From NCBI GenBank assembly GCA_011947345.1, contig JAAVTG010000620.1:682001-746000 (forward strand): a DNA stretch of 64,000 nucleotides, given 5' to 3'. The translations under genes were made by a program, and so were the position numbers. The notes beneath the pieces were generated by a model, which saw only the letters and a program-made list of their open reading frames with translations, was not told where the DNA came from and ran no database searches. Origin of the DNA: Phytophthora quininea (taxonomy: Eukaryota; Oomycota; Peronosporomycetes; Peronosporales; Peronosporaceae). Of this stretch, positions 11,870 through 22,512 are shown piece by piece. The stretch's first letter is position 1; each line of letters starts with the position of its first letter.

Positions 11870-12807
11870 TGTAGCAAGCTGTCTTCGACAAGTTTTGTAC
11901 GATGACTCATGCTTTGCTGATGCGCGAGTTCAAAGCAACCCATGGATTGCCATTTCTAAACCTCCATCACGATGGCTGGGCAACTGCGAATCGCAAGATC
12001 AGAGTACTGGGCACATCGGCGTCGTTCATCGATGAGTTGTGACAATACCGCGAGATTGCGCTTCTTCTCACGGTTGGTTTCCCATCACACGTGTCTACAG
12101 ACGTGCACAAGATGATATGCACCCGCATCAAGGAGATGTACGAGATTGACATCAGCACCATGAGTCAATTCACAGTCTCGGATACCATCTTAAGCGCCCG
12201 AAAGGTGTCGAAGCTTTTTGAAGACTGATTACACTATGCACACCATATACTTGAGACTTCAATACGCGATGGGAATACGGGAGAATAAAACAACCGTGAA
12301 AGTGCACGATCCCAAGGTCAACACTCTCAATCGAGAGCAGCGCTACTGCACGGTTGGAGGTGCTTTTGAGGAAGGTCGAGAGCTGATCAAGAAAGTGCGC
12401 GCCTTGAACAATTTATTTAGCACCTAGCAGCATTGTACGGGTTTGGAAGAGGTGCAAGACTTCTACGCTCTGCCAAAAATGAGCGCCAAACTCGACTGCG
12501 ACACACGCGAGGCATTTACGGTGAAGTTACTCCGGAGATCGATCGTGAACTACTCAGCTTTCAGTGGATATTTCCGGAGGTCTCAAAGGGCGATGACGCA
12601 TCGGTGCTTGAGTGCCTAACACCTGCAGACTGGCGTTTGATGACAGAGATCGAAGCCATTGTGGGGTCTATCGGTGACCTTGCTCGTATTGAAGTACAAT
12701 GCAACGAACTTGTTTCGTCGGAGCGGATCGTACTGTTGAAGTTTGCAGCGAATCGTCTCCACACCAAGCAGTTTTTGTGTGTGATCTCGATAGACCCAGA
12801 ACAATGA
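11870..12807 (+). pseudogene. Transposase core of the hAT-like element
   Basis: The plus strand reads VFDKFCTMTHALLMREFK (about 11,880), followed by LHHDGWATANRKIRVLG (about 11,960), which resembles the HD-x-W / LG-V block of oomycete hAT-like transposases. After several shifts the frame 12433-12807 continues with LTPADWRLMTEIEAIVGSIG and ARIEVQCNELVSSERIVLLK, a helical region. Stops and frame changes separate the blocks, so the gene is inactive. The dimerisation motif was not found. Assignment to hAT rather than another DDE group is an inference supported by the CAGGG terminal repeats. Confidence 0.6.
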
Positions 12808-13299
12808 CATCTACAGTCAATTCGTTTTCTCGAACTGCTGTCGGTATCGATGACTTCTCCGAGATTGCCCACACTTGTCTGGTACGGATGAAGAGACAAG
12901 TTCAGCAGCGCATTGCTGTCCACACGCCCGAAACGTCTTTGATCTTGACTCGCCCGTCCAAGCACTGCACTTGTGCACTTGTCGGCCAGTTGGAAACTGG
13001 GGTTTATTTCTCTTTCGCTTTTTAGGCTTTTTGGGCCTCCTGTTGCCCTCTCTTCTAGCTACTACTGCCCCTACTGCCTCAAACCGAGATGTTACGCACG
13101 CAAGCGCGCTCAGTCCTCACACGTACGCTAAATTCTGGCTTCAGCATCCGTAACAAACTCTGCAGCGCCCTGTCGCCTGGACAACACCCAGTGGGATCCA
13201 GTGGGTGTGGCAGAATAGGTTTTGATCGTACTGTTGGACCCCGAATCAAGTTCTCTATAGACAATTTAATTTGACTTCCCACAAGTGCCGGGCCCAAAG

Positions 13300-13980
13300 C
13301 TGATGAGGGTGAAAAGGATGCCAGTGAAGATGACGTTGACGAAGACCAACAGATAAAGGAGACCATCGCCGCTGAAACGAAGCTGTTCATTGTTTCGCAT
13401 CGCGAGGTCTTCTACGCGCTCAACACAAGTTCTGCCACAACTGATGACAATACATCTCTGGCGGCTCCAAACCTTGATCTCATTCTAATTGCTGACGACG
13501 GAAAGTCAATTTGCGTTGCTCTGATCGACGTGGCGGCTCCTGATGCCAACTTAGCGTCTTCACTTCATGACCAGGCAGACAAGATTATGGAGGAGTGCCA
13601 GCAGTACAGCGTTGACTGGGTTTCCGTTGCAGTCCTTCAAGCAGTAGACGAGGCAAAGTCTAAGGACTACTTCACTGCACTTCTGCTGATCCGACGCAAT
13701 GGTGTAGAGTCGAAGCTGTTTGCGAGCACGTGGACATTCTTTAGTGGTTTCGCGTGGTCGGCAGCGCCCGGTTCCCGTCAATTGTGGTGTTGGCCTGAGT
13801 TTGGTTGGGAAGGGCCCCATCCAACGAGTTCCAGGAGCGAGTGTCCTTGACAGGAGGCGGCGTCATGAGCAATCTGCGCACTCGAACGGACAATCATCGC
13901 GCTGAAATGCAAATGCTTCTCAAGCACAATCGCAAAGAAACCCGACGCATGGAGGCAGACAGCAAAGGAGATCACGCATA
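13300..13980 (+). pseudogene. Accessory ORF remnant of the hAT-like element
   Basis: From about 13,300 the plus strand encodes an acidic start (DEGEKDASEDDVDED). It then reads KLFIVSHREVFYAL, LDLILIADDGKSICVALID and KIMEECQQYSVDWVSVAVLQ up to about 13,720. After a frame change it ends near 13,980 with a basic tail (HNRKETRRMEADSKGDHA). It lies between the transposase core and the right terminal repeat in the same orientation. I do not recognise the family. The alternating hydrophobic strands and acidic residues (LILIADDG) could be part of a globular fold, but no motif decides a function. Confidence 0.4.
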
Positions 13981-14118
13981 GATAATCAACTAGTAATAGT
14001 TCGATACTATAGCAGTTCTACTGTAGTCGCTGGCAGATCGGAAACGAAGACAAAGCTACTATAATAGGTTGGTAAGCGCTAACGTCGAACTAATGTATCT
14101 GTTTGCCTGAAAATCGTC

Positions 14119-14134
14119 CTACTATCAATCCCTG
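14119..14134. repeat. Right terminal inverted repeat
   Basis: CTACTATCAATCCCTG, the exact reverse complement of 10235-10250. Confidence 0.85.
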
Positions 14135-15855
14135 CCCGGATTGGACACCAATCTAAGCAACCCGCTGTAAAGCTAATTCATTTGAAATTTGAACAATATT
14201 CAAGATGAATAAATAGCTTACAGGAGAAACTATGTGGCTCACATCGGCTATAATACAAGTATTGTATCTTCATCTATTTTGGCAAAACGGGACCCCGAGA
14301 TCTGGTATATCTGGGCTAATTTACGAAACAGATCAGTTTAAGCAATATCTGAAGCCGAATTGATAGGCGCCTTCCGGAATTGACGCTTTTTAGCGGTAAT
14401 AATGCGCTTGTAAGAGATATCACCTACCTTCTGTTTTAAAGCGATTTGGAATAACCTAGAAGGGCATTTGAGGATAGATATATCCAAGAGCTTTACATTC
14501 AGAATGGCAACACAACTTGCCACCCCTTGCTCCTTATGCTCTATTTAGGGTCGAATTTATTTAAATCTGACTCAGAAATATGCACTGTATCAGGCGGTTA
14601 TTTTGGTTGAAAACCACAATAATCAGTAAGAGTATATTTGCAAGACGTTATCACGCCGTCCTTCCGTATCGCTGACGTTGGAGGAATAGGGCACCAACCG
14701 CGATATCTCCTCCGACTGAATCATCGTAGAGAACTACTTCGGAAGGCTGTGCACTTTGTGGAATGTCTGCTCGGACAAATATCGCTGGCAGGAGAAAAAC
14801 TACGAGACCTTCTTCCGTGCATGCGAGGCGCTGACAAACGTGCCCGTGCGCGTGCAACCTCTTCGTGTAGATGACAGTGTGGACTACCAAGACTATATGC
14901 GTCGAGTCTACTCGATCGGGAGATCTCGTCGCGAGACTCGCTTCGAAAGGAGCCGGCGCGCGCGAGCGGCGTGAGTTGCGCCTTGCCACCCAAATGCCAG
15001 TTGAGGGAGCAGAGTTCGACCAAGAATCCTCGGACTGCTTGAGCACAGAGTACTAGCAAATATGCTTTTAGTCAGCCAACTCCCCAGTAAAGAAAACCCA
15101 GTGCAATAGAGCAAAATACCTGGATCCTGTTTTGATCTTCATTAAACAGCGGCTATCGAGTATTTTAGTGTTCTGTTCAGCTCCTGTAATGCAATAGCCG
15201 CCTTTAAGCTATTTGCGAGCGAAAATGGATTGAAGAAGCTTGTTTAGCAATGAGACGCAAATTGGTATAGTGCTCCGTTTCTGAAATCGAGGTCAACTGG
15301 CTCTTTGAGCAATTCCACTGATTCCGACAAAAAATCTTGCGAAAAACAATTCTAACGACGATATAAGTTTGCAGCGTCTGACTAAACACGAGCAATACTT
15401 ATGTTTAACTTAATACAAAGATCAAGGTAATTTTCCGCCCCTTAGCTATCCGAGCGCTATATTTGAGATCCCCTCGAAACACTTCGGTCCTAACACCAAA
15501 CTGATCGATTCGGGTTATGGTATCAGGCTTCTAGCTCGATATGTCAGCTTCACGTTGAGCCATTGTATGGTTGCAAATGTCAAGTGGAGTATAAGCTCAA
15601 GGCTTCCGCGCTAGCTACCTCCATATCGGCTTCAAAAATGTGTTTTCGGTTTGATGTTTCATCATACGTATTTTTGCGTAGATTCCATTTCTGGTGCCCG
15701 TTTCTTTGAGCGCCTATTGGACCATATCCAACCAAAACCCGAGCTGAAAATACACGATAAACACAAGTGTGTAGGACACACAACTTCAATTTGATGAAAA
15801 AGAGTTACAATTGGACAAGTTGGCGTTAAACCTGTTTTTAATTTGTAGATGCACG
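14135..15855. other. Spacer with one unassigned short reading frame
   Basis: A plus-strand frame at 14756-14974 reads EKNYETFFRACEALTNVPVR then VDYQDYMRRVYSIGRSRRE and ends in an Arg-rich run. It looks coding-like (charged, amphipathic, no low complexity) but I do not recognise it. An overlapping frame continues to 15056. The rest, 15060-15855, shows nothing I can support. Confidence 0.35.
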
Positions 15856-17034
15856 CTAACTATTTACTTTTCGCAGCTCGGGTTTTGTGAGGGCTTTGGT
15901 AACTTTGGCTGCGCGCGTGCCTGGATCTCCGTCGAGGCAGATGCTTTCTGGTGACGCAAACATTTCATGGCAGCCACCACTTGCTGATCTTCGTCGTCTG
16001 GAACCAAGTACACCTGTCATCACGTGGTTCAGGGGGAACGTACTGGATGACTTTTTGTAGATGTCGTGAACCTCCTCTCTACTCAGCGTAGGCGGGGCCA
16101 GATTACTGAAGCTTGACCACAGTTTCGTCCTCTCCTCTTCACTAAATTCGCCAGCAAAACCACTCCTGGGCAGAATTCTGCATGACAGGCGTGCTGTTGG
16201 ACCTTTTCCGACAGTAAACAACTCCAGGCTCGCCAGCGCGCAACGCAAATTGATGTATCTAAAGTGACGGTCGCAGTGGTTCTTCGTGTGAACTTTCACC
16301 AAGAAACTCAGAGTCATGCGTTGCAGCGATTTGTGTGCATGACAAATAGCAGAAATTGCAGCACGTAGCTATTCTCCACTTGCCCTCCGCAGTTATCAGA
16401 GTATACGTGCCACTGCTTGCTACCTGGAGCGGTAGAGCAAATGTCTCACCTCCTGGCGTATGTGTCAAGCATCGAAATAACTTCTGTGCTACTGTGCTAC
16501 CCTTTTGGCCTTCCGCTCCAAGTAGCTGAGGTTCCACTGGATCTTGTTCGAGTGGGAGTGAATCCCAAAACTCCGACACAGAAATCAAACTCAGAAAATA
16601 CGATAGCGATGGAGTACTGACGTTATGTGGCATCACGATGTCCTGGGCATGGTCAATCATCGTAACTAATGCGTCGGTGATGGCAGCTTCGCAGTCAGCT
16701 TTGTATTGACACCGCATTGACTTGACGTCGTCCACATGTGTCGCAACTGCCTCAGTGTCATCAACTGATAATTCTGGTCCCATGATGTTCCGATATATGA
16801 CACAAGCGTCGCAATCGTTGTCTCGAGAAGTCCTAACGCGAATTGCCGGGCACAACTTCTCCAGCACTACTCGGAAAGGGGTCAGCGAAGGCTGCTTTAC
16901 TTGAACCCGAGCATCTTCGGCCCACTTGATGTACCAGCCATGCATCATTTCCCAGGTGAAGTAAGCAGGGAGAAGTTGGTACAGTTTGACGTTGTAGTAC
17001 CGCCGCAGCTCTCCATCTACTGTTTTTTTTTTTT
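15856..17034 (-). pseudogene. Transposase-like protein with HAQD...PH and HTKN-CDR motifs
   Basis: The minus-strand frame begins after a T15 tract (about 17,024-17,037) and reads YYNVKLYQLLPAYFTWEMMH, then SRDNDCDACVIYRN (a C-x2-C pair). Next come AITDALVTMIDHAQDIVMPH (about 16,650) and, after a frame change near 16,300, KVHTKNHCDRHFRYINLR (about 16,270). In a broad eukaryotic family of transposase-like proteins the blocks D(F/H)AQ-x-LP-PH and GHTKN-CDR-FN occur in this order, the first being a presumed catalytic aspartate. The intervening catalytic stretch is replaced by unrelated sequence here. I place it in that family by motif memory, without a name I can guarantee. It is disrupted and probably inactive. 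Confidence 0.5.
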
Positions 17035-17037
17035 TTT

Positions 17038-18920
17038 GCGTCGAAAACGTACCGGGACCACATCCGCATGAAAATCTGCTAGCCGTGTAAAAAGCACTGA
17101 TATCGCCTCTTCATCAACAAGCGTTGCGTTTCTGTTGCCCATGTTTTCGTGCTGGGTTCGGCGAACACATTCTCCTCGATCGGCTTGCGGCACCTATAAG
17201 ATAACAATACGCGAAAACAAAATCAGACCTAACGCCGAGCTAAACAAAAACGGCTTTAATGCCTACGGCGAGAGAGTATCGTTGCTAATGTTGTATGCCG
17301 ACTGGAACGCCATCCCGCACACTTCGCCCTTAAATGGAAGGAGATAGGCGTATCGAGTCCGGACCCCTCAGAACGGTGCCTTTTCCCTTCGACAGAGAAA
17401 CCAGAAGACACTACAAGCGCTGTTACAAGGCTTGTTCACTGTCCGTCCTTCGTCATCTGCATGTATCCAATGATCGAAGTCACCACTTCGTTGACACGCA
17501 TTCAAGTTCACAGCATCAGACGCCAGTGATCCTTTCAATGTGTTGGGCGACAGCGGCGTCCAGGTCAGGAGGGAGCCTCCGCTAGTGACCCCCAGGATGA
17601 CACAAAAAGCCGCTGAGCCCATCCCCCGGCAACTCAGCGGATAGTTCTTCCTCGCTCTCCATCGTTGTATTGGCCAAACGCTCAACGTAGACTGGTGGCT
17701 GAGTCAATGAGTGGTCTGCGCAAACCGGTTTAAACAACTGTTGTTTGCCGTTCACATCTCCAAAAATGTTCAAAACGCCTTATCTCGGTTGAATGAAAAG
17801 ATGGGTGGGACGCAGGCGCGAAGTTCAAATGGTCATATCTCAACTGTAGTAATATTGGAAATTATGACTTTGTTTTGCGGGGTTTCATTTAACTCTCGGG
17901 TTCGCTAGTTACTGTCCGAGATGGCCCATCTTTAAACAAACTCTTCGGCACCCTGCACAAAAATATCGCATTTGGCATTAGCACGGCTTTTGTCCGGACA
18001 GGATAGATTGCGCTAAGTGTGGCTTGTTAAAATTTGAGAACTAGCGCACAGCTAAAAGAACGTTTAGGTGGAATTTATGGGTGGTAAGGCCAGGTACTAA
18101 TTACTACATGAGGGACCGCAATAACTACTTCGAACGGAAGGACAATTTAAGCGGACAACAAATCACGTAAATCTCACAGTAAATGTATTGTTGACGGTAT
18201 GAACGAGATTTGTATTGACAATCTGCTTTATGTAGTGCAGAACTAACAGATTTTCCCAATCAATAATGCCCTAGATCAGAGATACTCTTATGGTATCTGC
18301 GCTCCTAGGGTACGTACCGCAAAACTTTTTCACCGTCTCATTTCCTTACGACCCTGCTTTGGAATGACCGAGTGCAATCCAAAATGACAATTAATACATT
18401 AATCCAAGTCCAACAGAATAAGGATTATTCCAGTACTCCTGAGAAGAACTGCAACTATAGAGAGGCTTCTGTGGTGTGGAGATTTCTCCAAGATCCATCA
18501 ACGAACTGTCACCTCCGCTATTGGCTGTTAAAGGGGATCCAGCTGGACCAATTGCGACGTGAGGCGAAGGTTCGCTGAAGGTCGCTATCCCGAGGTGGTC
18601 GCTATTGCGAACCATCGCCTGGTCGTTCAATCTTCGGATGGATGGCTCCGACGACGATGCTTACATTTCACTTGATATTTGTATAGATTCATCGGGAAGA
18701 GTAGGACTAGAGAGAGCAAGAGCCCGCGAGGGCGATACAAACAGAGCAGATATTTCCCCTTACTACCCAAGCGGCCAAGCGTCCTAGGTAAGCACCATGC
18801 CCTTTGTGTTGGGTTATGCCTGCCAGCGAACATAGGCCTTCATGAAGTGAGTGTTCGTTTGGTCAGGCCAAGAGTGAAGAGTGGTAGTTAGAGTGTATTT
18901 TGGTTTGACCCTATTAACAG
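17038..18920. other. Region without a recognisable gene
   Basis: Short overlapping frames on both strands (60-105 codons) carry no recognisable domain. A poly-T tract marks the left edge. Nothing else can be supported. Confidence 0.4.
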
Positions 18921-19210
18921 GGGAATGTTGGGCGAAAGGGCCCTTGAGTTTGGGTTGCTAGTCGCATTCCAACGTGACTTCCAGCCGGAGTTATACTCTG
19001 GCGCCCCCGTAAAAGAGTCCACGGGATTAGGCAACCTTCGTCTGCTGGTGCCACGAGTTTTGAGTGTGTGAGAGAGTGTTTGGACGTATAGGCGAAGGCT
19101 CGCACCTGTAGCGTCGGTTTATACTCGCCTTCAGCGTAGATAGTGAGCGGAAGCCACACCGTCTCGGGCAGGGTCGGATCTAGTTCCTTCAGATCACGCC
19201 CAACATTCCC
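18921..19210. mobile_element. Short element with 14-bp inverted ends (MITE or solo LTR candidate)
   Basis: GGGAATGTTGGGCG at 18921-18934 is the exact reverse complement of 19197-19210. The inner boundaries TGTTGGGCG and CGCCCAACA also fit LTR-type TG...CA ends (18926-19205, 280 bp). The flanks GGGAA and TTCCC are inverted rather than direct, which argues against a simple solo LTR with a target duplication and favours a small inverted-repeat element. A TATAAA lies inside on the minus strand. There is no coding capacity. Confidence 0.5.
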
Positions 19211-19234
19211 TTACACTCTGGAAGGTGTATTTTT

Positions 19235-19639
19235 GTGTGCGGAAGCTCGCTGCTTACCTTAGCGAAACTTCAGTTGATTCCTACACCACACTTCGCAACG
19301 CAATTCCTGTTCCATCAAGAACAGAAAATGCAAAAAAATGTCTGGAGACGATTAGGTTTGACCGCATTGGAAAAACGTCAGAAAATCACACGAATAACAA
19401 ATTCACAGGAAAACAGCCCCTCTCACACTCGATTATACTCACTGGCTCCATTACCAAGCGAAGAAGAAATTTACATGTTTATCGTGAAGAAAATGGCGTC
19501 GAAACGACACAAGTTGCTGTATTTCATCCTTCTTTGTGGTGAGGACGTCGAGCGGCCATTAATTCCAAGTGTCGTGTTCGAGCTAGACAGCTACACGGAC
19601 GCAAACTGCGAACTGGTGTCCCACTTTGTCGTTGGATAA
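19235..19639 (+). CDS. Hypothetical ORF, 134 codons
   Basis: An open frame reads from 19235 to 19639 and is rich in basic residues, e.g. RRLGLTALEKRQKITRIT and IVKKMASKRHKLLYF, ending in LDSYTDANCELVSHFVVG. There is no known domain, signal peptide or membrane span. It sits among transposon remnants and has no neighbours in an obvious operon-like or clustered arrangement. It may be a transposon accessory fragment rather than a host gene. Confidence 0.25.
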   Translation: MCGSSLLTLAKLQLIPTPHFATQFLFHQEQKMQKNVWRRLGLTALEKRQKITRITNSQENSPSHTRLYSLAPLPSEEEIYMFIVKKMASKRHKLLYFILLCGEDVERPLIPSVVFELDSYTDANCELVSHFVVG

Positions 19640-19986
19640 GTGCAGTGCTTGTGCGTTCTGTTTCGAGTGCCCGATGTAGTGATTACCGCTCACAGAGATC
19701 GCGCTGCTGGCATCGACGCGCTGTGTATCATGTTGCGTCGTCTGGCGTATTCCTAACGGTACTACGAGATACTGGAATTTTGGGCGGTCAAGAAGCGCAC
19801 TTTCGCGAGTTTTCTTTCACATGATCGACCATGTCCATGATAAGTTCGCCGAGAGAATATTCTGTGGGCTCTCGTTGCCTACTAGCCCCAGCAGAAGATC
19901 CGTATCTCCAGTCAGGAAATTTGTGAAGGTGGCCATGCTGCTTACGAATTGACATAACTGTTACTCAGGAGAAATCAAATCAGCAT

Positions 19987-20766
19987 CTACTTCGGAGTAG
20001 CACCACCATCGTTAGATGAGTATCTTAGCTTGCTGTTCCCTATAGATCTAGCGTCTCTCTCGTTGCTGCTTTGGTTAAGCACCGCTAATTTTAACAAGTC
20101 GTAATCACTAAACTTCACCTTCTTCTTAGTTCCACCACCACCGTCGACTGGAACGGAGCGCTTGCGCTTGCGCTCCTTCACATACGCTTTTACTATATTC
20201 TCTTATGCCAAGGCGTTCGCTTTCTTGCTCTACGCCTTGGTCGCATCATCCCTTGCCTTGTCGTCAACGAGAAGGATAACCTCGTCCAGTAGTTGCTTGC
20301 GCTCCTTATAGTCTTCTGAGGCACCTGAGAGACAGATAGACTGGTTGTCGCAATCACAATGAGCTTGAATCAGACTCGTAAAATGCGCCTGGGTACTTTG
20401 CTCTTGAGCTGGGCCTTTGAAAACCCTTTGACCTTTCATACCTTGGTAGTTACTGCTCCCCTACCTCTTCACCAACGTACCACGCGGAGCTGAGAACGGT
20501 GAATCTGCAGCAGCCTGCCCCAAGAGAATAATGTCGTCGGTGACACAACTTTTTTGTTTCGGCTGGTTCTCTTTTGCTGGCACAGATATGTGTTGCAGCG
20601 GCGACGCTGACTGAACGGAACACGATACGGCTTCATCGGTCGTGGCTTGCATGATATCGTTTCGCTGTACTGGTTTAATGTAGCTGTAGTAAAGTGGAGC
20701 AACGACAGCACAAACCCCGCTCGAAGAGAAGCAATTTACCACTGAAGCACATGGTGAGAGTAGCAA
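19987..20766 (-). pseudogene. Decayed protein with basic Lys/Arg-rich tail, possibly transposon accessory
   Basis: The minus strand carries a chain of frames. From 20766 there is a Ser/Pro/Gln-rich part (SAPRGTLVKR at its end). From about 20439 comes STQAHFTSLIQAHCDCDNQS, then YKERKQLLDEVILLVDDKAR. After a stop it reads KANALA and VKERKRKRSVPVDGGGGTKK ending near 19987. The pattern of a helical middle with a basic nuclear-localisation-like end is common in accessory proteins of oomycete DNA transposons, but I cannot name the family. At least two in-frame interruptions are present. Confidence 0.4.
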
Positions 20767-20982
20767 AAGTTAGTGGACTGTCGAGCTGCAACCCCAAAAA
20801 TTTATCACATCTCTTACCATGTGTAGTTTGACGGGAATCAGCTCCGAAAGCGAACTATGACTATTTTGTTCAGGTCCCAATCACGTCCCACGTCTAAAAC
20901 TTATATCCAAGCCTTCGCGTAACCCTAATTAAAATGCATTTTTGACCAATCAGAAGTTTTGAGTGTAGTACAGATAAAATTC

Positions 20983-20999
20983 GACACCTTTGTGTGTAG
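20983..20999. repeat. Target-site duplication, left copy
   Basis: GACACCTTTGTGTGTAG, identical to 21246-21262, flanking the SINE. Confidence 0.9.
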
Positions 21000-21245
21000 G
21001 TGATTCAGATGCTTAACTTGTTTCCTGATTATTCTTATGGTTGAGGGTATTTGCTATTCTGAAATCTGATCTGTTGAATGGTGATTGAATTTGAATGGGA
21101 TATTTTAATGCGAAGTTAATTTCCTTTGTTCTGGATGTTTTCTGTAGGCCCTCGGCCCGGTAGCCCCCGCAGGGACTCGAACCCCAACCGGAGGGATGAA
21201 CTTCGTGAGTTGTATACACTACCCACTGGACCACCAGGAGGCCCT
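21000..21245 (-). mobile_element. tRNA-derived SINE (246 bp) with 17-bp target duplication
   Basis: On the minus strand the element begins at 21245 with a tRNA-like head. It has an A-box-like TGGTCCAGTGGGT and a perfect B box, GGTTCGAGTCC (about 21,170-21,190), at tRNA-like spacing. The body continues to 21000 and ends in GCATCTGAATCAC without a poly-A tail. It is flanked by a perfect 17-bp direct repeat, GACACCTTTGTGTGTAG, at 20983-20999 and 21246-21262. That fixes both ends and shows insertion by target-primed reverse transcription. tRNA-derived SINEs are known in Phytophthora. The anticodon region is not intact enough to name the source tRNA. Confidence 0.88.
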
Positions 21246-21262
21246 GACACCTTTGTGTGTAG
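21246..21262. repeat. Target-site duplication, right copy
   Basis: GACACCTTTGTGTGTAG, identical to 20983-20999. Confidence 0.9.
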
Positions 21263-21289
21263 TAGGGGTAAAAATCCCACACCAGAGGA

Positions 21290-21960
21290 CTGAGCAAGCG
21301 ACAATATTCAGTGGCAGATATAGAAATTGTGCAGATGATAGGTTTTGGGACGGGATCTCCATGGAGCCACTCATAATTTGCTTAATACAGAGTCGAATTT
21401 GCCTTGTACACCACAAGCGCCCTTCCTAGTGCTCAAGACCACGGGATCTACATTGGCCCAGTCAAAATATGTCGGGATCACCGCGGATCAAGCAGTGCTC
21501 GGGTGATCTGGATAGTATATCGGCCAGATCCGCTCGCAGCCTGGATCCACTAGTACGAAGAGCGGATCCGAGGTATACTGGAAATACTACTTGGCCAGGA
21601 CGACCGATCGACTCTCAGCCCCTCAAGATCACGCTATTGAAAGCGTCAAGTAAGGAAAAGGAAGACCACACACCTCTCAAGGCAACCCCCACCTGGATCC
21701 AAGATCCAGGCTCCAGATCCAAGTAGATCCAAGCGATTACTGGTCTGGTCATTATTCAAGAACGCAGAGTGAAGATTCCCGCGCTGCTCCTGACTTCCCA
21801 CGTCCTGCCAAGACGTTCGATCTTGATAGATCAAGCATCCTTGAAGCACCCGAAGAGCAGATCCAGCCTGCCGACGGGTACACAAGGTGAGCACACTTCA
21901 GCATCCCCGCGGATATCGGAGTACCCCTCCGTTAGTCGGTGTCTGGGCGCAGTGGAAGCG
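21290..21960 (+). repeat. Dispersed repeat, copy 1 (homologous to 36.58-37.05 kb)
   Basis: Blocks of this segment match 36,590-37,050 in the same order: AGTGGCAGATATAGA / AGTGGCAGGTATAGA; ACAGAGTCGAATTTGCC / ACAGAGTCGGATTTGCC; CACACCTCTCAAGGCAAC / CACACCCCTCAAGGCAAC; and GATCCAGCCTGCCGACGGGT / GATCCAGCCCGCCGACGGGT, ending in CCGTTAGTCGGTGT / TCGTTAGTCGGTGT. Copy 1 carries an extra GGATC-rich stretch of roughly 200 bp at about 21,430-21,640. The frame once read SGRYRDGTGDRFGMG-like sequence, so it may derive from an element's gag or leader. No family recognised. Confidence 0.7.
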
Positions 21961-22512
21961 GATTTCGATAAATCCCGCTACACCACATTGGTGTCGCTCC
22001 ATTTTTTCGTGGTGGCCGTCAACTTCATGGGCGACGGGTTCACGCTCTCACTGGACAGACTGAAGTGTGATGAAGCGGCGCTAGCAAGGAGTCTACTTGG
22101 AGGTAATTGTGAAGAGAGCAGCACTGGATGGAAGAAGCAAGCCCTTAGCAGCGTAGAGACTAAATCGAGCAAGCTCCAGGTGCTGGTGGACAACTGCGTG
22201 GCCATATTCCCGAACTACATGGTGACCGTTGACGAGTTCATCAACTACTACAATGTCTGCGACAACACGGGTTTCTTCTACATGAGGTGTTCAAATGTTT
22301 TGCGGTCGTGGTTGGAACAGGGGGTATCCTGTCGGACGAGGGTCAACCCCTGTGCTGGTTTTTGTGATGTTCTCGCAGAAGGTGCCAGACTCGCCTGCAA
22401 GGTATACCACACGCTAATACCTTTCGATGTGCTTTATGGACTCTGTGACATTAGATCGCTGTACACAGTAGACGATAGAAAGCGGTTGCGTTGGCATCAC
22501 AGTGCACAGTGA
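21769..22512 (+). CDS. Hypothetical ORF, 247 codons, chimeric with the dispersed repeat
   Basis: An uninterrupted frame runs from 21769 to 22512. The first 60 or so codons are repeat-derived. From about 21,960 the sequence looks like ordinary coding DNA (LQVLVDNCVAIFPNYMVTVD; EFINYYNVCDNTGFFYMRC; NVLRSWLEQGVSCRTRV) with eight cysteines in its last 80 residues. I recognise no domain and there is no signal peptide. The stop codon falls inside a hairpin (22448-22520). It may be a fragment of an element or a captured host sequence. Confidence 0.35.
   Translation: MKIPALLLTSHVLPRRSILIDQASLKHPKSRSSLPTGTQGEHTSASPRISEYPSVSRCLGAVEADFDKSRYTTLVSLHFFVVAVNFMGDGFTLSLDRLKCDEAALARSLLGGNCEESSTGWKKQALSSVETKSSKLQVLVDNCVAIFPNYMVTVDEFINYYNVCDNTGFFYMRCSNVLRSWLEQGVSCRTRVNPCAGFCDVLAEGARLACKVYHTLIPFDVLYGLCDIRSLYTVDDRKRLRWHHSAQ

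Larger units (their letters stand above)
10235..14134 (+). mobile_element. hAT-like DNA transposon with 16-bp terminal inverted repeats (about 3.9 kb)
   Basis: A perfect 16-bp inverted repeat, CAGGGATTGATAGTAG, occurs at 10235-10250 and, reversed, at 14119-14134. The CAGGG start is typical of hAT ends. Between the repeats lie only decayed plus-strand coding regions: a Cys-rich, PHD-like segment (about 10,850-11,000), a transposase core (about 11,870-12,807) and a separate acidic accessory segment (about 13,300-13,980). Subterminal sequence on both sides is rich in TACTATA/TAGTA words. No clear 8-bp target duplication is visible next to the repeats (left flank CTTACGAT, right flank CCCGGATT), which fits an old insertion. 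The boundary call rests on the repeats; the superfamily call rests on the transposase motif and the CAGGG end. Confidence 0.72.

Noticed and set aside
10227..14142. 8-bp target duplication of the hAT-like element
   Set aside because: CTTACGAT and CCCGGATT on the two sides do not match well enough to call.
21150..21245. Functional tRNA gene
   Set aside because: A- and B-box sequences are present, but the element continues 150 bases further, lacks a clean acceptor stem and is bracketed by a target duplication: a SINE.
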